This document shows positions 1-11,730 of a stretch of DNA of 41,881 nucleotides, one piece after another. The stretch is taken from the NCBI GenBank assembly GCA_028122555.1, contig JAOHSH010000007.1:1-41881 (forward strand). The letters are read 5' to 3'. Made by a program: the position numbers and the translations under genes. This stretch comes from Methylophilaceae bacterium. GTDB taxonomy: Bacteria; Pseudomonadota; Gammaproteobacteria; Burkholderiales; Methylophilaceae. Under the pieces are notes generated by a model. The model ran no database searches. It was not told where the DNA came from and saw only the letters and a program-made list of their open reading frames with translations. The first letter of the stretch is position 1. Every line of letters starts with the position of its first letter.

Positions 1-1119
1 GGTCCTGTTGTGCATGTTTCTGATGCGTCTCGATCAGTCTCTGTGATGCAATCTTTGATGGATCCAAAACAAAAAATGGAGTACATCGTCAATTTATCTA
101 AGGACTATGAAAACGTTCGACAACTGCATTCAAAGAAAAAAGGGGCAACATTCATATCTATTGATGAAGCACGAAAAAATAAATTAGACCTTGAATTTAA
201 ACCTAAGAAACCTAAGTTTATCGGTCGAAGAATATTTAAAAATATTGACCTTAATTTAATTAAAGAATATATCGATTGGTCTCCTTTCTTTCAAACATGG
301 GATCTTCATGGAAAATATCCTGATATCCTTAAAGACAAAGTAGTAGGTAAAAGTGCAACAGATCTTTTTAAAGAAGCACAAAAAATGTTAAATAAACTTA
401 TTAATGAAAAAAAACTAAAAGCTAATGGGGTTGTAGGTTTTTACCCTTCAAATTCTGTCAATGAAGATGATATCGAAATATTTAAAGATGAATCTATGGA
501 GTTAGCTTTCACTTATTATTGTTTGAGACAGCAAACAAAAAAACCAATTATTAAGGGTGATCAAAAACCAAATTTATGTTTAGCTGATTTTATTTCCCCA
601 AAAGAAAATAAAGTTACAGATTACATTGGTCTCTTTGCTGTCACATCAGGGATAAATGCTGATATTTATGAAGATATCTTTATGAAGGCGGAAGATGATT
701 ACAGTAGCATCATGGTCAAAGCCATCACAGATCGATTAGCTGAAGCTTTTGCAGAGTATATGCATGATAGAGTTCGACAAGACCTATGGGGATATCAAAC
801 TGAAAAACTGAGCAATGAAGCAATGATAAAAGAAAAATACCAAGGAATAAGGCCTGCCCCTGGCTATCCTGCTTGTCCTGAACATACAGTTAAAAACGAT
901 ATATTTGCATTGCTTCAAGCAAAAGAAATTGGCATGGAACTTACAGAAGGTATGTCAATGATGCCTGCATCCTCAGTTAGTGGTTTTTATTTTGCTCATC
1001 CAGAAGCGAAATATTTCAGTGTTGATAAGATTGATGAAGATCAAATTAGTGACATGGCTAAAAGAAGATCAGTTTCTAAAGAACAATTAAAAAAATGGCT
1101 TGCATCCAACCTTAAATAA
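1..1119 (+). CDS. metH: Cobalamin-dependent methionine synthase, C-terminal part (5'-truncated by window edge)
   Basis: MetH transfers a methyl group from methyl-tetrahydrofolate through cobalamin to homocysteine, making methionine in the cytoplasm. The frame is open from base 1, so only the last 372 or so residues are here. The first residues (GPVVHVSDASRSV) match the end of the cobalamin-binding domain. The remainder is the AdoMet-dependent reactivation domain, with its hallmark RPAPGYPACPEHT near residues 279-291 of this fragment. The gene ends two bases before mpl, so the two are probably co-transcribed. A GTG at base 10 is an internal Val codon, not a start. The family assignment is secure; nothing can be said about the upstream domains. 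Confidence 0.95.
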   Translation, partial: GPVVHVSDASRSVSVMQSLMDPKQKMEYIVNLSKDYENVRQLHSKKKGATFISIDEARKNKLDLEFKPKKPKFIGRRIFKNIDLNLIKEYIDWSPFFQTWDLHGKYPDILKDKVVGKSATDLFKEAQKMLNKLINEKKLKANGVVGFYPSNSVNEDDIEIFKDESMELAFTYYCLRQQTKKPIIKGDQKPNLCLADFISPKENKVTDYIGLFAVTSGINADIYEDIFMKAEDDYSSIMVKAITDRLAEAFAEYMHDRVRQDLWGYQTEKLSNEAMIKEKYQGIRPAPGYPACPEHTVKNDIFALLQAKEIGMELTEGMSMMPASSVSGFYFAHPEAKYFSVDKIDEDQISDMAKRRSVSKEQLKKWLASNLK

Positions 1120-1121
1120 TT

Positions 1122-2483
1122 ATGCACATTCATATATTAGGTATATGTGGAACATTTATGGCAGGAATTGCTGCTTTAGCAAAAGCTAGTGGTCATAAAG
1201 TAACTGGATGCGATCAAAATGTATATCCACCCATGTCCACTCAACTAGAACAATTAGGTATAGAAATTACTGAAGGTTATAACGAAAACCAAATTAAATT
1301 AAATCCAGATATATTTATTATCGGGAATGTAATTTCACGAGAAAATCCTTTAATTGAATCTATATTGAATCGTAAACTTTTATATCAATCAGGACCTCAA
1401 TGGCTTTATGAAAATATTTTATATAATAAATGGGTTCTTGCTGTAGCAGGAACACATGGCAAAACTACCACATCTTCTATGTTAGCTTGGATCCTAGAGT
1501 TTAATGAATTAGCTCCAGGATTTTTAATAGGAGGAATACCAAATAATTTTAAAGTTTCAGCAAGACTACCAATTAATAATCAAAAAAATTCTCCAACTTT
1601 CTTTGTAATTGAGGCAGACGAGTATGACACCGCATTCTTTGATAAAAGGTCAAAGTTTATCCACTACAATCCTAATACCTTAGTTTTAAATAATCTTGAA
1701 TTTGACCATGCTGATATTTTTGAAAATATAGAACATATTGAAACACATTTTCATCATTTAATTAGAATAGTTCCAAGCATCGGAAAAATTATATTTAATG
1801 ATGATAGCGCTTCAATCAAAAAAGTATTAAAAAAAGGTTGTTGGTCGCAAAATGAAACTTTTGGCTCTAAAGGAAAGTGGTCTTACCAAAAGGTTAATGT
1901 AAATGAATTTGAAGTTTACTTTGAAAAGAAATCTCAAGGGAATCTTAAGTGGGATTTAATTGGCCATCATAATTCACTAAATGCTTTAGCAGCAATTGCA
2001 GCAGCAAAACATATAGGAATTACACCAGAAAAATCCATTGATGCATTAGCCAAATTTCAAAATGTAAAAAAAAGAATGGAGCTTATAGAATCAATAAAAA
2101 GTATAAATATTTATGATGATTTTGCACATCATCCTACAGCTATAGAAACTACTTTAGAAGGCTTAAGGAGTAAAATAGGTAATGACAGAATTTTAGCTGT
2201 TATTGAACCAAGTTCAAACACAATGAAATTAGGAAGTATGAAAAATGATTTACTAAAAAGTCTAAAAACAGCAGATATAATTTTTTGTTTTTCAAAAAAT
2301 TTAACATGGGACCCTAAATTCTTATTTAAAAATATTTCCAATGTAACTGTTATGACGGATATTGATATTTTGGCAAATAAAATTTTTAGTACTTGTCGCC
2401 CTAAAGATAATATAATTTTTATGAGTAATAGTGGATTTTCAGGACTTCAAAATAAAGTGGCTAAGATGTTAAAAAATGAATAA
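1122..2483 (+). CDS. mpl: UDP-N-acetylmuramate:L-alanyl-gamma-D-glutamyl-meso-diaminopimelate ligase
   Basis: Mpl is a cytoplasmic Mur-ligase-family enzyme that joins recycled murein tripeptide to UDP-MurNAc, saving peptidoglycan turnover products. The 453 residues are the usual length. The N-terminal Rossmann-like part opens with HILGICGTFMAG, the ATP-binding loop is AGTHGKTTTSSML near residue 109, and a Mur-ligase central segment (EADEYDTAFFD) and C-terminal domain (YDDFAHHPTAI) follow. GICGTFMAG is typical of Mpl rather than MurC. The gene follows metH by two bases, and its last codons overlap the next gene by 8 bases (ATGAATAA), indicating translational coupling. Confidence 0.95.
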   Translation: MHIHILGICGTFMAGIAALAKASGHKVTGCDQNVYPPMSTQLEQLGIEITEGYNENQIKLNPDIFIIGNVISRENPLIESILNRKLLYQSGPQWLYENILYNKWVLAVAGTHGKTTTSSMLAWILEFNELAPGFLIGGIPNNFKVSARLPINNQKNSPTFFVIEADEYDTAFFDKRSKFIHYNPNTLVLNNLEFDHADIFENIEHIETHFHHLIRIVPSIGKIIFNDDSASIKKVLKKGCWSQNETFGSKGKWSYQKVNVNEFEVYFEKKSQGNLKWDLIGHHNSLNALAAIAAAKHIGITPEKSIDALAKFQNVKKRMELIESIKSINIYDDFAHHPTAIETTLEGLRSKIGNDRILAVIEPSSNTMKLGSMKNDLLKSLKTADIIFCFSKNLTWDPKFLFKNISNVTVMTDIDILANKIFSTCRPKDNIIFMSNSGFSGLQNKVAKMLKNE

Positions 2484-3213
2484 TTTTAAAAAATATGGAT
2501 TTCTTATAGCAATTATTTTTTCAATCTTACTACACTTGATTTTTATAAATAATTTTTCTTTTAAAATTTTTCAGACTGATAACAAAGAAGATCTTAAAGA
2601 TTTTCAAGTGACCTTAATAGAATCGATTTCTTCTGAAGATAATTTATCCGATAAAGAAAAACCATCTTCGAAAGTTCCTTTAACTATTTCAAAAAAAAAT
2701 GCTGAAAAAAAAATTAATTTTAATATTATTAGCCAAAAAAAAGAAGATACTTCTCAAGAGAATACAAAATCTAAAAGTTCCCAAATTGATACATCAAGAA
2801 TTTTATCTCAAATAAGAAATATGAGTCTCTCAACTGAAACAGAAAATATTAAGATGCAAAAGAGAGTAAAATCTATTTCAGCCAGTACGACTGATTACTT
2901 ATATAAACTTTATTTTGAAGCATGGAGACAAAAAGTAGAGTCTATTGGTGCAATGAATTATCCGAAAGAAGCATCTGAGTTAGGTATGTTTGGTTCGCTT
3001 AGATTGACTGTGTCGCTTAACTCAGATGGAATGATTAAAAATTTATTTATTAATAAATCTTCCGGCTATAAGGAACTAGATCAGGCAGCTCTTAATATTG
3101 TTAAACTTGGGGAGCCTTACGCCAAATTTCCCGCAGAAATAAATAAAAATGTAGACATTATCAATATAACTCGTAAATGGAAGTTTACGGAGAAGAATAA
3201 CTTCTTTAAGTAA
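2476..3213 (+). CDS. TonB-family protein (C-terminal TonB domain)
   Basis: This 245-residue protein has a short basic N-terminus, one membrane segment (about residues 7-30), a charged Lys/Ser-rich linker with little proline, and a C-terminal TonB-type domain (about 145-240). In that domain SLRLTVSLNSDGMIKN and SSGYKELDQAALNIV match the conserved strand and helix. TonB proteins couple the inner-membrane proton-motive force to outer-membrane receptors. No exbB or exbD is adjacent, so I do not assign the symbol tonB; a TonB-like structural or transport role is also possible. The start overlaps the end of mpl. The gene runs convergently into hemE, with one base between the stop codons and no visible terminator. 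Confidence 0.8.
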   Translation: MNNFKKYGFLIAIIFSILLHLIFINNFSFKIFQTDNKEDLKDFQVTLIESISSEDNLSDKEKPSSKVPLTISKKNAEKKINFNIISQKKEDTSQENTKSKSSQIDTSRILSQIRNMSLSTETENIKMQKRVKSISASTTDYLYKLYFEAWRQKVESIGAMNYPKEASELGMFGSLRLTVSLNSDGMIKNLFINKSSGYKELDQAALNIVKLGEPYAKFPAEINKNVDIINITRKWKFTEKNNFFK

Positions 3214-3214
3214 A

Positions 3215-4282
3215 TTATTTTTTATGAAACTGAGGACTGTAATTACGAACAGTCTCTAATAATGCCTGAAGGTTTTCAGGTGGAGTAAACTGAGTTATTC
3301 CGTGGCCTAAATTAAATATATGTCCTTCACCATGACCGTAATCATCAAGAACTTCTTTTACAGCTTTTTCTATTAATTTAGGGTCAGATAATAAAATTGC
3401 AGGGTCAAGATTGCCTTGCAAAGCTACCTTATCATTTACTATTTTTCTTGCGGAACTAAGATTTGTTTGCCAATCAGTACCTAGGGCATTAGCTCCACTA
3501 TTTGCTTGTGCCTGTAACCATTGCCCCCCACCTTTTGTAAATAAAATTTTAGGGGTTTTTTGATAACCTAATAAATTTAAATTCGAAAGAATAACTTTCA
3601 TATAATTTAAGGAATAACTTTCATATTCTTGGTGAGCCAATACTCCGCCCCAAGAATCAAAAATCATAATAACATCTGCTCCTGCATCAATTTGACATGC
3701 TAGATATTTAGTTACTGTTTCTGTATTTATTTTAAGAATATGATTGATTAAATCTGGACGGTTATACAGCATTTTTTTTATTTTGAGAAAATCAGATCCT
3801 CCCTTACCTTCAACCATATACGTTGCAAGTGTCCAAGGACTGCCTGAAAATCCAATTAAAGGAACTCTATTTCTAAGAGCATCTTTAATTGATTTTACCG
3901 CATTAAATACATAATTTAATTTTTCTTCAACATCTGGTATATCTAACTTTTGTATTTCTTTCTCATTCTGAAGAGGGTTTTTAAATCTTGGGCCTTCTCC
4001 CTCTTCGAAATACAGACCCAGCCCCATAGCATCAGGAACAGTTAAAATATCAGAAAATAAAATCGCTGCGTCTAAGTCTGGATATCGATCAAGGGGCTGC
4101 ATTGCTACCTCTGTTGCAAAATCTTTATTTTTACAAAGATCTAGGAAACTACCTGCTTTTTTTCTAGTTTCAAGATATTCAGGGAGATAACGCCCGGCTT
4201 GCCTCATAATCCAAACTGGAGTGTAAGAAGTTTTTTCTCTTGAAAGAGTTTTCAAGAATACATCGTTGATAATGGATACCAT
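3215..4282 (-). CDS. hemE: Uroporphyrinogen decarboxylase
   Basis: HemE removes four carboxyl groups from uroporphyrinogen III to give coproporphyrinogen III in cytoplasmic tetrapyrrole synthesis. At 355 residues it is the standard length. The N-terminal signature PVWIMRQAGRYLPEY (about 22-36) carries the catalytic Arg residues, the active-site Asp lies in DAAILFSDI, and the substrate-binding GFSGSPWTLATYMVEG and C-terminal FNLGHGI motifs are present. It lies 15 bases after gltD on the same strand and is likely the last gene of a gltB-gltD-hemE operon. Its 3' end meets the TonB-domain gene almost base to base. Confidence 0.97.
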   Translation of the reverse strand: MVSIINDVFLKTLSREKTSYTPVWIMRQAGRYLPEYLETRKKAGSFLDLCKNKDFATEVAMQPLDRYPDLDAAILFSDILTVPDAMGLGLYFEEGEGPRFKNPLQNEKEIQKLDIPDVEEKLNYVFNAVKSIKDALRNRVPLIGFSGSPWTLATYMVEGKGGSDFLKIKKMLYNRPDLINHILKINTETVTKYLACQIDAGADVIMIFDSWGGVLAHQEYESYSLNYMKVILSNLNLLGYQKTPKILFTKGGGQWLQAQANSGANALGTDWQTNLSSARKIVNDKVALQGNLDPAILLSDPKLIEKAVKEVLDDYGHGEGHIFNLGHGITQFTPPENLQALLETVRNYSPQFHKK

Positions 4283-4297
4283 ATTGAGTTAATTAAA

Positions 4298-5725
4298 TTA
4301 TCTTGGGAGAACTGAAGTCCCCATTAAAAATTCATCTACGGCTCGTGCACATTGTCGGCCTTCTCTTATAGCCCAAACAACAAGTGATTGACCTCGTCGC
4401 ATATCACCAGCAGCAAAAACTTTTTTTCTTGAAGTAAAATAAGCTCTGTCTCCCTCAGTTGATGCTTGAGCATTTCCACGTTGATCTTTTTCAATTGAAA
4501 ATTTATCAAGCATTTTCTGTTGTGGCCCCATAAAACCCATCGCTAATAAAACTAAATCTGCTTTTAATTTAAACTCTGTATTAGGTATTTCCTGCATTTT
4601 TCCATCTCGCCATTCTACTTTTACACCTATCAGTTCTTTAACTTTTCCTTCCTTTCCTACAAAGGATTTAGTGGCAATTGACCAATCTCTGTCACAACCT
4701 TCTTCATGTGAACTAGATGTTCGCATCTTTAATGGCCAATAAGGCCAAACCATAGACTTATTTTCTTGCTCAGGCGGTTGCGGCATTAATTCAAATTGGG
4801 TTACTGAAGCAGCGCCATGCCTGTTAGAAGTTCCCACACAATCAGACCCAGTGTCGCCACCACCAATAACCACGACATGCTTTCCGGTAGCTTTAATTTG
4901 TTCAGAAACTTTATCCCCTGCTACAACTTTATTTTGAGATGGTAAAAAATCCATTGCAAAATTAACACCTTCTAATTCTCTCCCAGGAACTGGAAGATCT
5001 CTTGGCCACTCTGCCCCTCCAGTTAAAAGTACTGCATCATAATTTTGAACTAAGTTCTCTGGGTCAACTGTCACACCAACATTTTGATTTGTTTTAAATT
5101 TTACGCCTTCAGCTTTCATTTGATCAACTCTTCGATCTATATGAAATTTCTCCATCTTAAAATCTGGAATTCCATATCGAAGAAGTCCTCCTACTCGATC
5201 ATTTTTTTCATAAACATCAACATCATGACCAACTCTTACCAATTGCTGAGCTGCTGCCAGGCCTGCTGGTCCTGATCCAACGATAACTATCTTTTTTCCA
5301 GTTTTGTTTTTTGCAATTTGAGGAAGAACCCAATTATTTTCCCATGCCTTATCTATAATTGCATGCTCAATTGACTTAATCCCAACAGGGTCTGAATTAA
5401 TATTTAAAGTACATGCTGCTTCACATGGGGCAGGACATATTCGCCCAGTAAACTCTGGAAAATTATTTGTAGAATGAAGTACATCAATTGCTGCCTTCCA
5501 ATTTTGCTTAAAAACTAAATCATTCCAATCTGGGATTATATTATTTACTGGGCAACCATTATTACAAAATGGAATTCCACAATCCATACATCGCGCACCC
5601 TGAACTTTTGCTTCTTCATCTGATAAATGTAAAATAAATTCTTTATAATTTTTTACACGCTCTTGCGCAGGAACATTCCTCTGAGCTTGTCGAGGAAAAT
5701 CTAAAAATCCTGTTACTTTTCCCAT
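4298..5725 (-). CDS. gltD: Glutamate synthase, small (beta) subunit
   Basis: GltD supplies electrons from NADPH through FAD and iron-sulfur clusters to GltB, which makes glutamate from glutamine and 2-oxoglutarate. The 475 residues show the N-terminal Cys-rich cluster region ([17 protein letters not shown] and [11 protein letters not shown], about 46-110), an FAD-binding [13 protein letters not shown] near residue 151, and a second nucleotide-binding glycine loop, [16 protein letters not shown]-terminal FAD motif with [16 protein letters not shown] completes the family pattern. Its ATG overlaps the stop codon of gltB by one base (TAATG), so translation of the two subunits is coupled, which suits a fixed-ratio complex. 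Confidence 0.97.
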   Translation of the reverse strand: MGKVTGFLDFPRQAQRNVPAQERVKNYKEFILHLSDEEAKVQGARCMDCGIPFCNNGCPVNNIIPDWNDLVFKQNWKAAIDVLHSTNNFPEFTGRICPAPCEAACTLNINSDPVGIKSIEHAIIDKAWENNWVLPQIAKNKTGKKIVIVGSGPAGLAAAQQLVRVGHDVDVYEKNDRVGGLLRYGIPDFKMEKFHIDRRVDQMKAEGVKFKTNQNVGVTVDPENLVQNYDAVLLTGGAEWPRDLPVPGRELEGVNFAMDFLPSQNKVVAGDKVSEQIKATGKHVVVIGGGDTGSDCVGTSNRHGAASVTQFELMPQPPEQENKSMVWPYWPLKMRTSSSHEEGCDRDWSIATKSFVGKEGKVKELIGVKVEWRDGKMQEIPNTEFKLKADLVLLAMGFMGPQQKMLDKFSIEKDQRGNAQASTEGDRAYFTSRKKVFAAGDMRRGQSLVVWAIREGRQCARAVDEFLMGTSVLPR

Positions 5726-8700
5726 TAAACAACTTCCTTAGTTTTAATTTCTTTCATTTCATTCAATGCTCTTTTATATTCTATCGGCATAACTTTGACA
5801 AAATTGTCTAATTCAACATCCCAATTTTTTAATATTTCTATCGCTTTATTACTATTAGTATATTGACAGTGATTTTCAATAAGAGTTTTCAAAATTATCT
5901 CATCTGCTAAATTTAAATGGAGTGGCATATCAGTTTTAATATTTTCTTTTTCAACTTTATGGAGCGTTACCATTGATAAATTACAGTAATTTTTAAAGCT
6001 TTTATTAGGATCATATACATATGCAACTCCCCCAGACATGCCGGCTGCAAAGTTTTGACCTGTTCTACCTAAGATTACTACCGTACCTCCAGTCATATAC
6101 TCACAACCATGATTTCCAACACCTTCTATAACAGCTGAAGCACCAGAATTTCTTACACAAAATCTCTCGCCACCAATACCATTAAAATATGTTTCACCAG
6201 ATGTTGCTCCATACATAGTTGTATTCCCAACAATAATATTCTCTTCTGCTATGCCACTGAATTTTTGCGGTGGTTTTATAATAATCTTTCCGCCACACAA
6301 TCCTTTTCCAACATAATCATTACCTTCTCCACTTAGGTTAAAAGTTATACCTTTAGCTAAAAATGCTCCAAAGCTTTGGCCTGCAGTGCCATTTAAATTA
6401 ATTTTTATAGAATCGTCTGGTAAACCAGCATTACCATATTTTTTTGCTATTTCATGAGAAAGCATGGTACCTACGGTTCTATTTACATTTGTTATAGATG
6501 CATCAAACTCGATATTTGATTTATCATTTATTGTAGACATAGTTTTTTTAATTAATTCATTATCAAGTGCATTTTTTAAACCATGATCTTGTTTTTCAGT
6601 ATTGTATCTGTCAATATCATTACTCTTTTCAGGTTGATAAAATATTTTACTAAAATCAAGTCCATTTATTTTCCAATGTTCAATCCCTTTTTGTTTATCT
6701 AATAAATCAGATCGTCCGATTAAATCGTTAAATTTCCTAATACCTAAAGAAGCCATTATTTCTCTAGCCTCTTCAGCTACAAAGAAAAAGAAGTTAACTA
6801 CATGTTCTGGCTGTCCAGAAAATCTTTTACGTAATTCTGGGTCCTGAGTGGCAACTCCTACTGGACAAGTATTCAAATGACATTTCCTCATCATTATGCA
6901 ACCTTCCACTACAAGTGGTGCTGTTGCAAACCCAAATTCGTCAGCCCCCAACATTGCTCCCACAACAACGTCTCTACCTGTTTTTAATTGTCCATCTACT
7001 TGAAGTATTACTCTACTTCTTAATTGGTTTAATATCAGGGTTTGCTGAGTTTCTGCTAATCCAATTTCCCACGGACCCCCTGCATGTTTAATAGAAGTCA
7101 ATGGGGATGCTCCTGTACCTCCATCATGCCCAGCTATAACAATATGATCTGCTTTTGCTTTAGTTACTCCGGCTGCTACAGTCCCCACACCAGTTTCTGC
7201 AACTAATTTAACTGAAATACTAGCATTTGGATTTGCGTTTTTTAAATCATGTATCAATTGAGCTAAATCTTCAATGGAATAAATATCATGATGAGGTGGT
7301 GGTGAAATTAATCCAACTCCGGGAACAGAGAATCTGAGCTTAGCAATATAATCACTGACTTTATGCCCTGGTAATTGGCCGCCCTCACCTGGCTTAGCGC
7401 CTTGTGCCATTTTAATTTGAATTTGATCTGCAGAAGCTAGATATTCTGCAGTTACTCCAAACCTTCCTGATGCAACCTGCTTAATTCTTGATCTTAAAGA
7501 ATCTCCTGCTTTTAAATTAATATTTGTGATGACAATATTTGAATCTAAATGATCAGATATTGTAGTGTCATTTAAAATCGGAATACTACGTCGAATATCT
7601 TCGCCGCCTTCTCCAGTATTAGATTTACCGCCTATTCGGTTCATTGCAATTGCTAAAGTGGAATGAGCTTCAGTTGATATGGAACCTAAAGACATTGCCC
7701 CTGTTGTAAATCTTTTAACAATTTCTTTAGCTGATTCAACTTCATTTATAGGAATTGATTTCCCTAATTTAAATGAAAATAAGCCTCTTAATGTCATGTG
7801 TCTATGGGCTTGATTATTTATAAGTTCCGCATACTCTTTATATGTATCAAAGTTATTTTTTTTAGTTGAATGCTGGAGTTTAGCAATAGATTCTGGGGTC
7901 CACATATGTTCTTCACCTCTAATCCTAAATGCATACTCCCCACCAGCATCAAGCGCGTTACTTAAAACAGGATCATTACCATAGGCTAATTGATGAATTC
8001 TCTCTGTCTCTAAAGCAACTTGCTCAATTCCAATTCCATCAACATTTGAAACAGTTCCAGTAAAATATTTTTTAACAAATTGTTCACTTAATCCAATTGC
8101 CTCAAAAACTTGCGCACCACAATAAGATTGATAAGTTGATATTCCCATTTTAGACATAACTTTAAATAAACCTTTTCCTATAGCCTTAATATAATTTTCT
8201 TGGGCCGAAAAGAAATCATTAGTTAATGTTTTAATTGTTTCATAAGTTAGCCAAGGACAAATAGCTTCTGCACCGTAACCTGCAAGTAAAGCAAAATGAT
8301 GAACTTCTCTTGCAGATCCAGTATCTATTACTAATCCTGCATTTGTTCTATTTCCAGACTTAACTAAATATTGATGTGTTGACGAACATGCAAGCAGTGC
8401 TGGAACTGCTACCCTTTTAGATGACGTATTCCTATCAGAAAGAATAATTATATTAAATCCATCATTAATTGCTTGGTCTGCATCTTCACAAATGCCATCT
8501 AAAGCATTTTTTAACCTAATATCGTGACCTACTTTTAAATCAGGAGAATGATCATAAGTGATATCTATTACTTTTGATTTAAACTTATTTTTCGTCAATG
8601 AATCAATTTGTTTTAATTGTTCTAATTCATTAATACTTAAAACTGGCTGGCTAGCTTCTAATCTGAATGGCGGCTCTTTATCTTCTATTCCTAAAAGATT

Positions 8701-10350
8701 AGGTTTAGGGCCAATAAATGTTACTAAAGACATCACAATATCTTCGCGAATTGGGTCTATTGGTGGATTCGTAACTTGTGCAAATAATTGCTTAAAGTAA
8801 TTATATAAAAGTTTAGGGCGGTTTGATAGAACAGGTAGCGCAGAGTCATTGCCCATAGAGCCAGAATTTTCTTGTCCTGCTTTAATCATAGGACTTAAAA
8901 TGAATGACAGATCCTCTTGGCTATATCCAAAACTTTGCTGTAAATCTAATAAATTTTCTTGTTTATCAAATTGAGCATCAACGGCCTTCAAATCTCCTAA
9001 AAAATACCGAGATTTATTTAACCACTCTTTATATGGTTTTTCTGTAGACAAAAGCTTTTTAATTTCATCATCCTCAATCAGCTTTCCTTTATCTAAATCA
9101 ATCAGCAACATTTTTCCTGGCTCAAGCCGCCATTTTTTTATAATTTTCTCTTCAGGAAATTTTAAAACTCCCATTTCCGAAGCCATCATTAAGTCACCAT
9201 CTTTGGTTAATAAATATCTAGCTGGTCTCAATCCATTTCTATCTAATGTCGCTCCAATCATTTTTCCATCTGTAAAAGCAACTGCTGCTGGGCCATCCCA
9301 TGGCTCCATCAAAGCCGCATGATATTCATAAAATCCTTTTCTTTCCTCACTCATAAGTGCATTTCCAGCCCATGGCTCTGGGATTAGCATCATCATTGCA
9401 TGAGGCAAGGTATAACCACCAGCTATTAAAAGTTCTAAGCAATTATCAAAACAAGCAGTATCTGACTGACCATCCTCAATCAATGGCCATATTTTTTCTA
9501 AGTCCTTCCCAAGGTGCAATGAATTCATTTTTTCACGCCGTGCATTCATCCAATTAACATTACCTTGTACAGTATTAATTTCTCCATTATGAGCTATTAA
9601 CCTGTAAGGATGTGCCAACTCCCAGGAAGGAAAGGTGTTGGTTGAAAACCTTTGGTGAACCAAAGCTAATGCGGACTGCATTAATTCATTTAATAAATCT
9701 TCGAAATAAATACCAACTTCACATGCAAGTAACATGCCTTTATAAACAATTGTTCTTGAAGACATTGATGAAATATAAAATTTAGCTGAATCTTCAATGT
9801 TTAGCTTATTGACTTCAATTTCAACTCTTTTACGTATAACAAATAATTTTCTTTCAAAATCGTCTTGAGAATTACAATTTTGATCTCTTTTGATAATAAT
9901 TTGCTTGATGACAGGCTCAACATCCCGTGCTGCAGTTGCAATATTTCTATTATTAACTGGTACATCTCTCCATAAAATATCAGCTTGATCTTCCTCCGAA
10001 ATTATCCTTGAAATAATTGCCTCACATTTTTTTCTTTCTATCTTTAACTGAGGTAGAAAAATCATTCCAATACCGTAATACCCCGGCTTTGGAAGTTCTA
10101 TTTTTAAATTTTTAGCCTCTTTTCTAAAAAATCGATCTGATATCTGTATTAAGAGTCCTGCTCCATCGCCAAGCTTCGGATCATATCCAGTTGCCCCACG
10201 ATGTGTAAGATTTGTAAGGATTTCAAGTCCTTGCTGCACAATATGATGACTTTTCTTGCCGTGTATATTAGCAATAAAACCCACACCACAAGAATCATGT
10301 TCATTTTTTGGGTTATATAAGCCTTGTTTTAAAAAATTTTTATTTGCCAT
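5725..10350 (-). CDS. gltB: Glutamate synthase, large (alpha) subunit
   Basis: GltB hydrolyses glutamine at an N-terminal amidotransferase site and channels ammonia to 2-oxoglutarate at the FMN/3Fe-4S site. At 1541 residues it is full length. The nucleophile Cys sits in [16 protein letters not shown] (about residue 21), implying removal of a short propeptide. The synthase domain includes [10 protein letters not shown] and [14 protein letters not shown], the FMN region includes [13 protein letters not shown], and the 3Fe-4S Cys residues lie in [15 protein letters not shown]. The C-terminal beta-helix (GXXG-rich) domain is complete. It is the first gene of the gltB-gltD-hemE run and has its own likely promoter in the 93-base gap before hemL. 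Confidence 0.98.
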   Translation of the reverse strand: MANKNFLKQGLYNPKNEHDSCGVGFIANIHGKKSHHIVQQGLEILTNLTHRGATGYDPKLGDGAGLLIQISDRFFRKEAKNLKIELPKPGYYGIGMIFLPQLKIERKKCEAIISRIISEEDQADILWRDVPVNNRNIATAARDVEPVIKQIIIKRDQNCNSQDDFERKLFVIRKRVEIEVNKLNIEDSAKFYISSMSSRTIVYKGMLLACEVGIYFEDLLNELMQSALALVHQRFSTNTFPSWELAHPYRLIAHNGEINTVQGNVNWMNARREKMNSLHLGKDLEKIWPLIEDGQSDTACFDNCLELLIAGGYTLPHAMMMLIPEPWAGNALMSEERKGFYEYHAALMEPWDGPAAVAFTDGKMIGATLDRNGLRPARYLLTKDGDLMMASEMGVLKFPEEKIIKKWRLEPGKMLLIDLDKGKLIEDDEIKKLLSTEKPYKEWLNKSRYFLGDLKAVDAQFDKQENLLDLQQSFGYSQEDLSFILSPMIKAGQENSGSMGNDSALPVLSNRPKLLYNYFKQLFAQVTNPPIDPIREDIVMSLVTFIGPKPNLLGIEDKEPPFRLEASQPVLSINELEQLKQIDSLTKNKFKSKVIDITYDHSPDLKVGHDIRLKNALDGICEDADQAINDGFNIIILSDRNTSSKRVAVPALLACSSTHQYLVKSGNRTNAGLVIDTGSAREVHHFALLAGYGAEAICPWLTYETIKTLTNDFFSAQENYIKAIGKGLFKVMSKMGISTYQSYCGAQVFEAIGLSEQFVKKYFTGTVSNVDGIGIEQVALETERIHQLAYGNDPVLSNALDAGGEYAFRIRGEEHMWTPESIAKLQHSTKKNNFDTYKEYAELINNQAHRHMTLRGLFSFKLGKSIPINEVESAKEIVKRFTTGAMSLGSISTEAHSTLAIAMNRIGGKSNTGEGGEDIRRSIPILNDTTISDHLDSNIVITNINLKAGDSLRSRIKQVASGRFGVTAEYLASADQIQIKMAQGAKPGEGGQLPGHKVSDYIAKLRFSVPGVGLISPPPHHDIYSIEDLAQLIHDLKNANPNASISVKLVAETGVGTVAAGVTKAKADHIVIAGHDGGTGASPLTSIKHAGGPWEIGLAETQQTLILNQLRSRVILQVDGQLKTGRDVVVGAMLGADEFGFATAPLVVEGCIMMRKCHLNTCPVGVATQDPELRKRFSGQPEHVVNFFFFVAEEAREIMASLGIRKFNDLIGRSDLLDKQKGIEHWKINGLDFSKIFYQPEKSNDIDRYNTEKQDHGLKNALDNELIKKTMSTINDKSNIEFDASITNVNRTVGTMLSHEIAKKYGNAGLPDDSIKINLNGTAGQSFGAFLAKGITFNLSGEGNDYVGKGLCGGKIIIKPPQKFSGIAEENIIVGNTTMYGATSGETYFNGIGGERFCVRNSGASAVIEGVGNHGCEYMTGGTVVILGRTGQNFAAGMSGGVAYVYDPNKSFKNYCNLSMVTLHKVEKENIKTDMPLHLNLADEIILKTLIENHCQYTNSNKAIEILKNWDVELDNFVKVMPIEYKRALNEMKEIKTKEVV

Positions 10351-10395
10351 TAACTTTATTCTTTATATATTTTACTCATCTAAACGGAACCGCCA

Positions 10396-10424
10396 ATTTT
10401 ATGCTTATTTGTACGTTTATTCAA
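10396..10424 (-). promoter_or_regulatory. Putative sigma70 promoter for gltB-gltD-hemE
   Basis: On the minus strand TTGAAT (10419-10424) and TAAAAT (10396-10401) are separated by exactly 17 bases and lie about 45 bases upstream of the gltB start. The match to the sigma70 consensus is good (4/6 at -35, 5/6 at -10) and the spacing is ideal. No repressor operator is evident. AT-rich sequence produces chance matches, so confidence is moderate. Confidence 0.5.
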
Positions 10425-10443
10425 TGATTTGAAAGAAATTAAT

Positions 10444-11730
10444 TTAATCACTTATGCTCTCAAATGCCTTATATGATGCTTTAATTGTGTCTTTAATATC
10501 TTTTTTTGAATGCGCTGCTGATACAAAACCAGCCTCAAATGCTGAAGGACCAAAATAAATACCCTGTTTCAACATGGAATGAAAGAATAAATTAAATTTT
10601 TCTCGGTCACTTTTCATAATTTCATCGAAACTATTTGGGGGGACTTCCCTAAAATAAATACCAAACATACCCCCTACGCTTCTAGCAGAAAATGCAATTC
10701 CTTTTTTTCTCGCCCCCTCTTTCATTCCATCAACTAATTCTTTTGTATTTAATGATAATTGTTTATAGAAATTTGGTTTTTGGATCAGTTCAAGTGTTTT
10801 TAAACCAGCTGCAACTGCAACTGGATTCCCTGATAAAGTACCTGCTTGATATACTGGCCCCAATGGAGCTAATTTTTGCATAATATCCTTTCTGCCTCCA
10901 AAAGCACCAACTGGTAATCCACCACCTATTATTTTTCCTAATGTAGTCATATCAGGTATCACCCCATATAAATCTTGAGCTCCTCCTAATGCAACTCTAA
11001 ATCCAGTCATTACTTCATCAAAAATTAAAATAGCTCCATATTTTGTACAAAGTTTTCTTAATTTTTTTAAGAATTTAATATGAGGTAAAATTAAATTCAT
11101 GTTTCCCACAATGGGTTCAATAATTACACATGCGATTTTTTCTCCCATCTTATTAAAACATTTCTCTAGGCCCTCGATATCGTTAAATGTAAGTGTGTGT
11201 GTGTGTTTTGCTATATCTTTTGGTACGCCAGCAGAACTTGGTTGGCCAAATGTTAAAGCACCTGAGCCAGCCTTTACTAATAAAGAATCTGCATGTCCAT
11301 GATAACAACCTTCAAATTTAACTATTCGATCTCGTGAAGTAAATCCTCTTGCAACTCTAATTGCGCTCATAGTTGCTTCCGTCCCACTACTTACCAATCG
11401 AACTTGCTCAATACTTGGCACTAATTTAACTAATATTTCTGCCATATCTAACTCTCTTGAAGTCGGTGCTCCAAAAGATAGGCTATTTTTGGCAACCTTT
11501 TGAACTGATTTAATCACTTCTGGATGAGAGTGCCCTAAAATCATTGGGCCCCATGAGTTAATATAGTCAATATATTCTTTATCATTTTCATCCCAAAGCT
11601 TACTTCCCAAGCCTTTTTTAAAAAAAATTGGCGTTCCTCCAACTGAAGAAAAGGCTCTTACTGGAGAATTTACTCCTCCAGGAATAAATTTCTGAGATAA
11701 TTTAAATAAGTTTTTATTTTTATCGTTCAT
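10444..11730 (-). CDS. hemL: Glutamate-1-semialdehyde 2,1-aminomutase
   Basis: HemL is a cytoplasmic PLP enzyme that isomerises glutamate-1-semialdehyde to 5-aminolevulinate, the start of C5-pathway heme synthesis. The 428 residues are typical. The N-terminal [17 protein letters not shown], the cofactor-site [16 protein letters not shown], the FDEVMTGFR aspartate and the PLP-binding lysine in [18 protein letters not shown] are all visible. Its start overlaps the end of thiE by 11 bases, so it is translationally linked to the thiamine genes, an arrangement common in betaproteobacteria. The 3' end stops just before the gltB promoter region; no clear terminator is seen there. Confidence 0.97.
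   Translation of the reverse strand: MNDKNKNLFKLSQKFIPGGVNSPVRAFSSVGGTPIFFKKGLGSKLWDENDKEYIDYINSWGPMILGHSHPEVIKSVQKVAKNSLSFGAPTSRELDMAEILVKLVPSIEQVRLVSSGTEATMSAIRVARGFTSRDRIVKFEGCYHGHADSLLVKAGSGALTFGQPSSAGVPKDIAKHTHTLTFNDIEGLEKCFNKMGEKIACVIIEPIVGNMNLILPHIKFLKKLRKLCTKYGAILIFDEVMTGFRVALGGAQDLYGVIPDMTTLGKIIGGGLPVGAFGGRKDIMQKLAPLGPVYQAGTLSGNPVAVAAGLKTLELIQKPNFYKQLSLNTKELVDGMKEGARKKGIAFSARSVGGMFGIYFREVPPNSFDEIMKSDREKFNLFFHSMLKQGIYFGPSAFEAGFVSAAHSKKDIKDTIKASYKAFESISD

Noticed and set aside
3211-3240. Terminator between the convergent TonB-domain gene and hemE
   Set aside because: No stem with a T-run was seen; termination there may be Rho-dependent or lie inside the opposing gene.
11190-11204. Short GT dinucleotide run as a microsatellite in hemL
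   Set aside because: It encodes the conserved THTHT-like stretch of HemL in frame and is too short to be notable.
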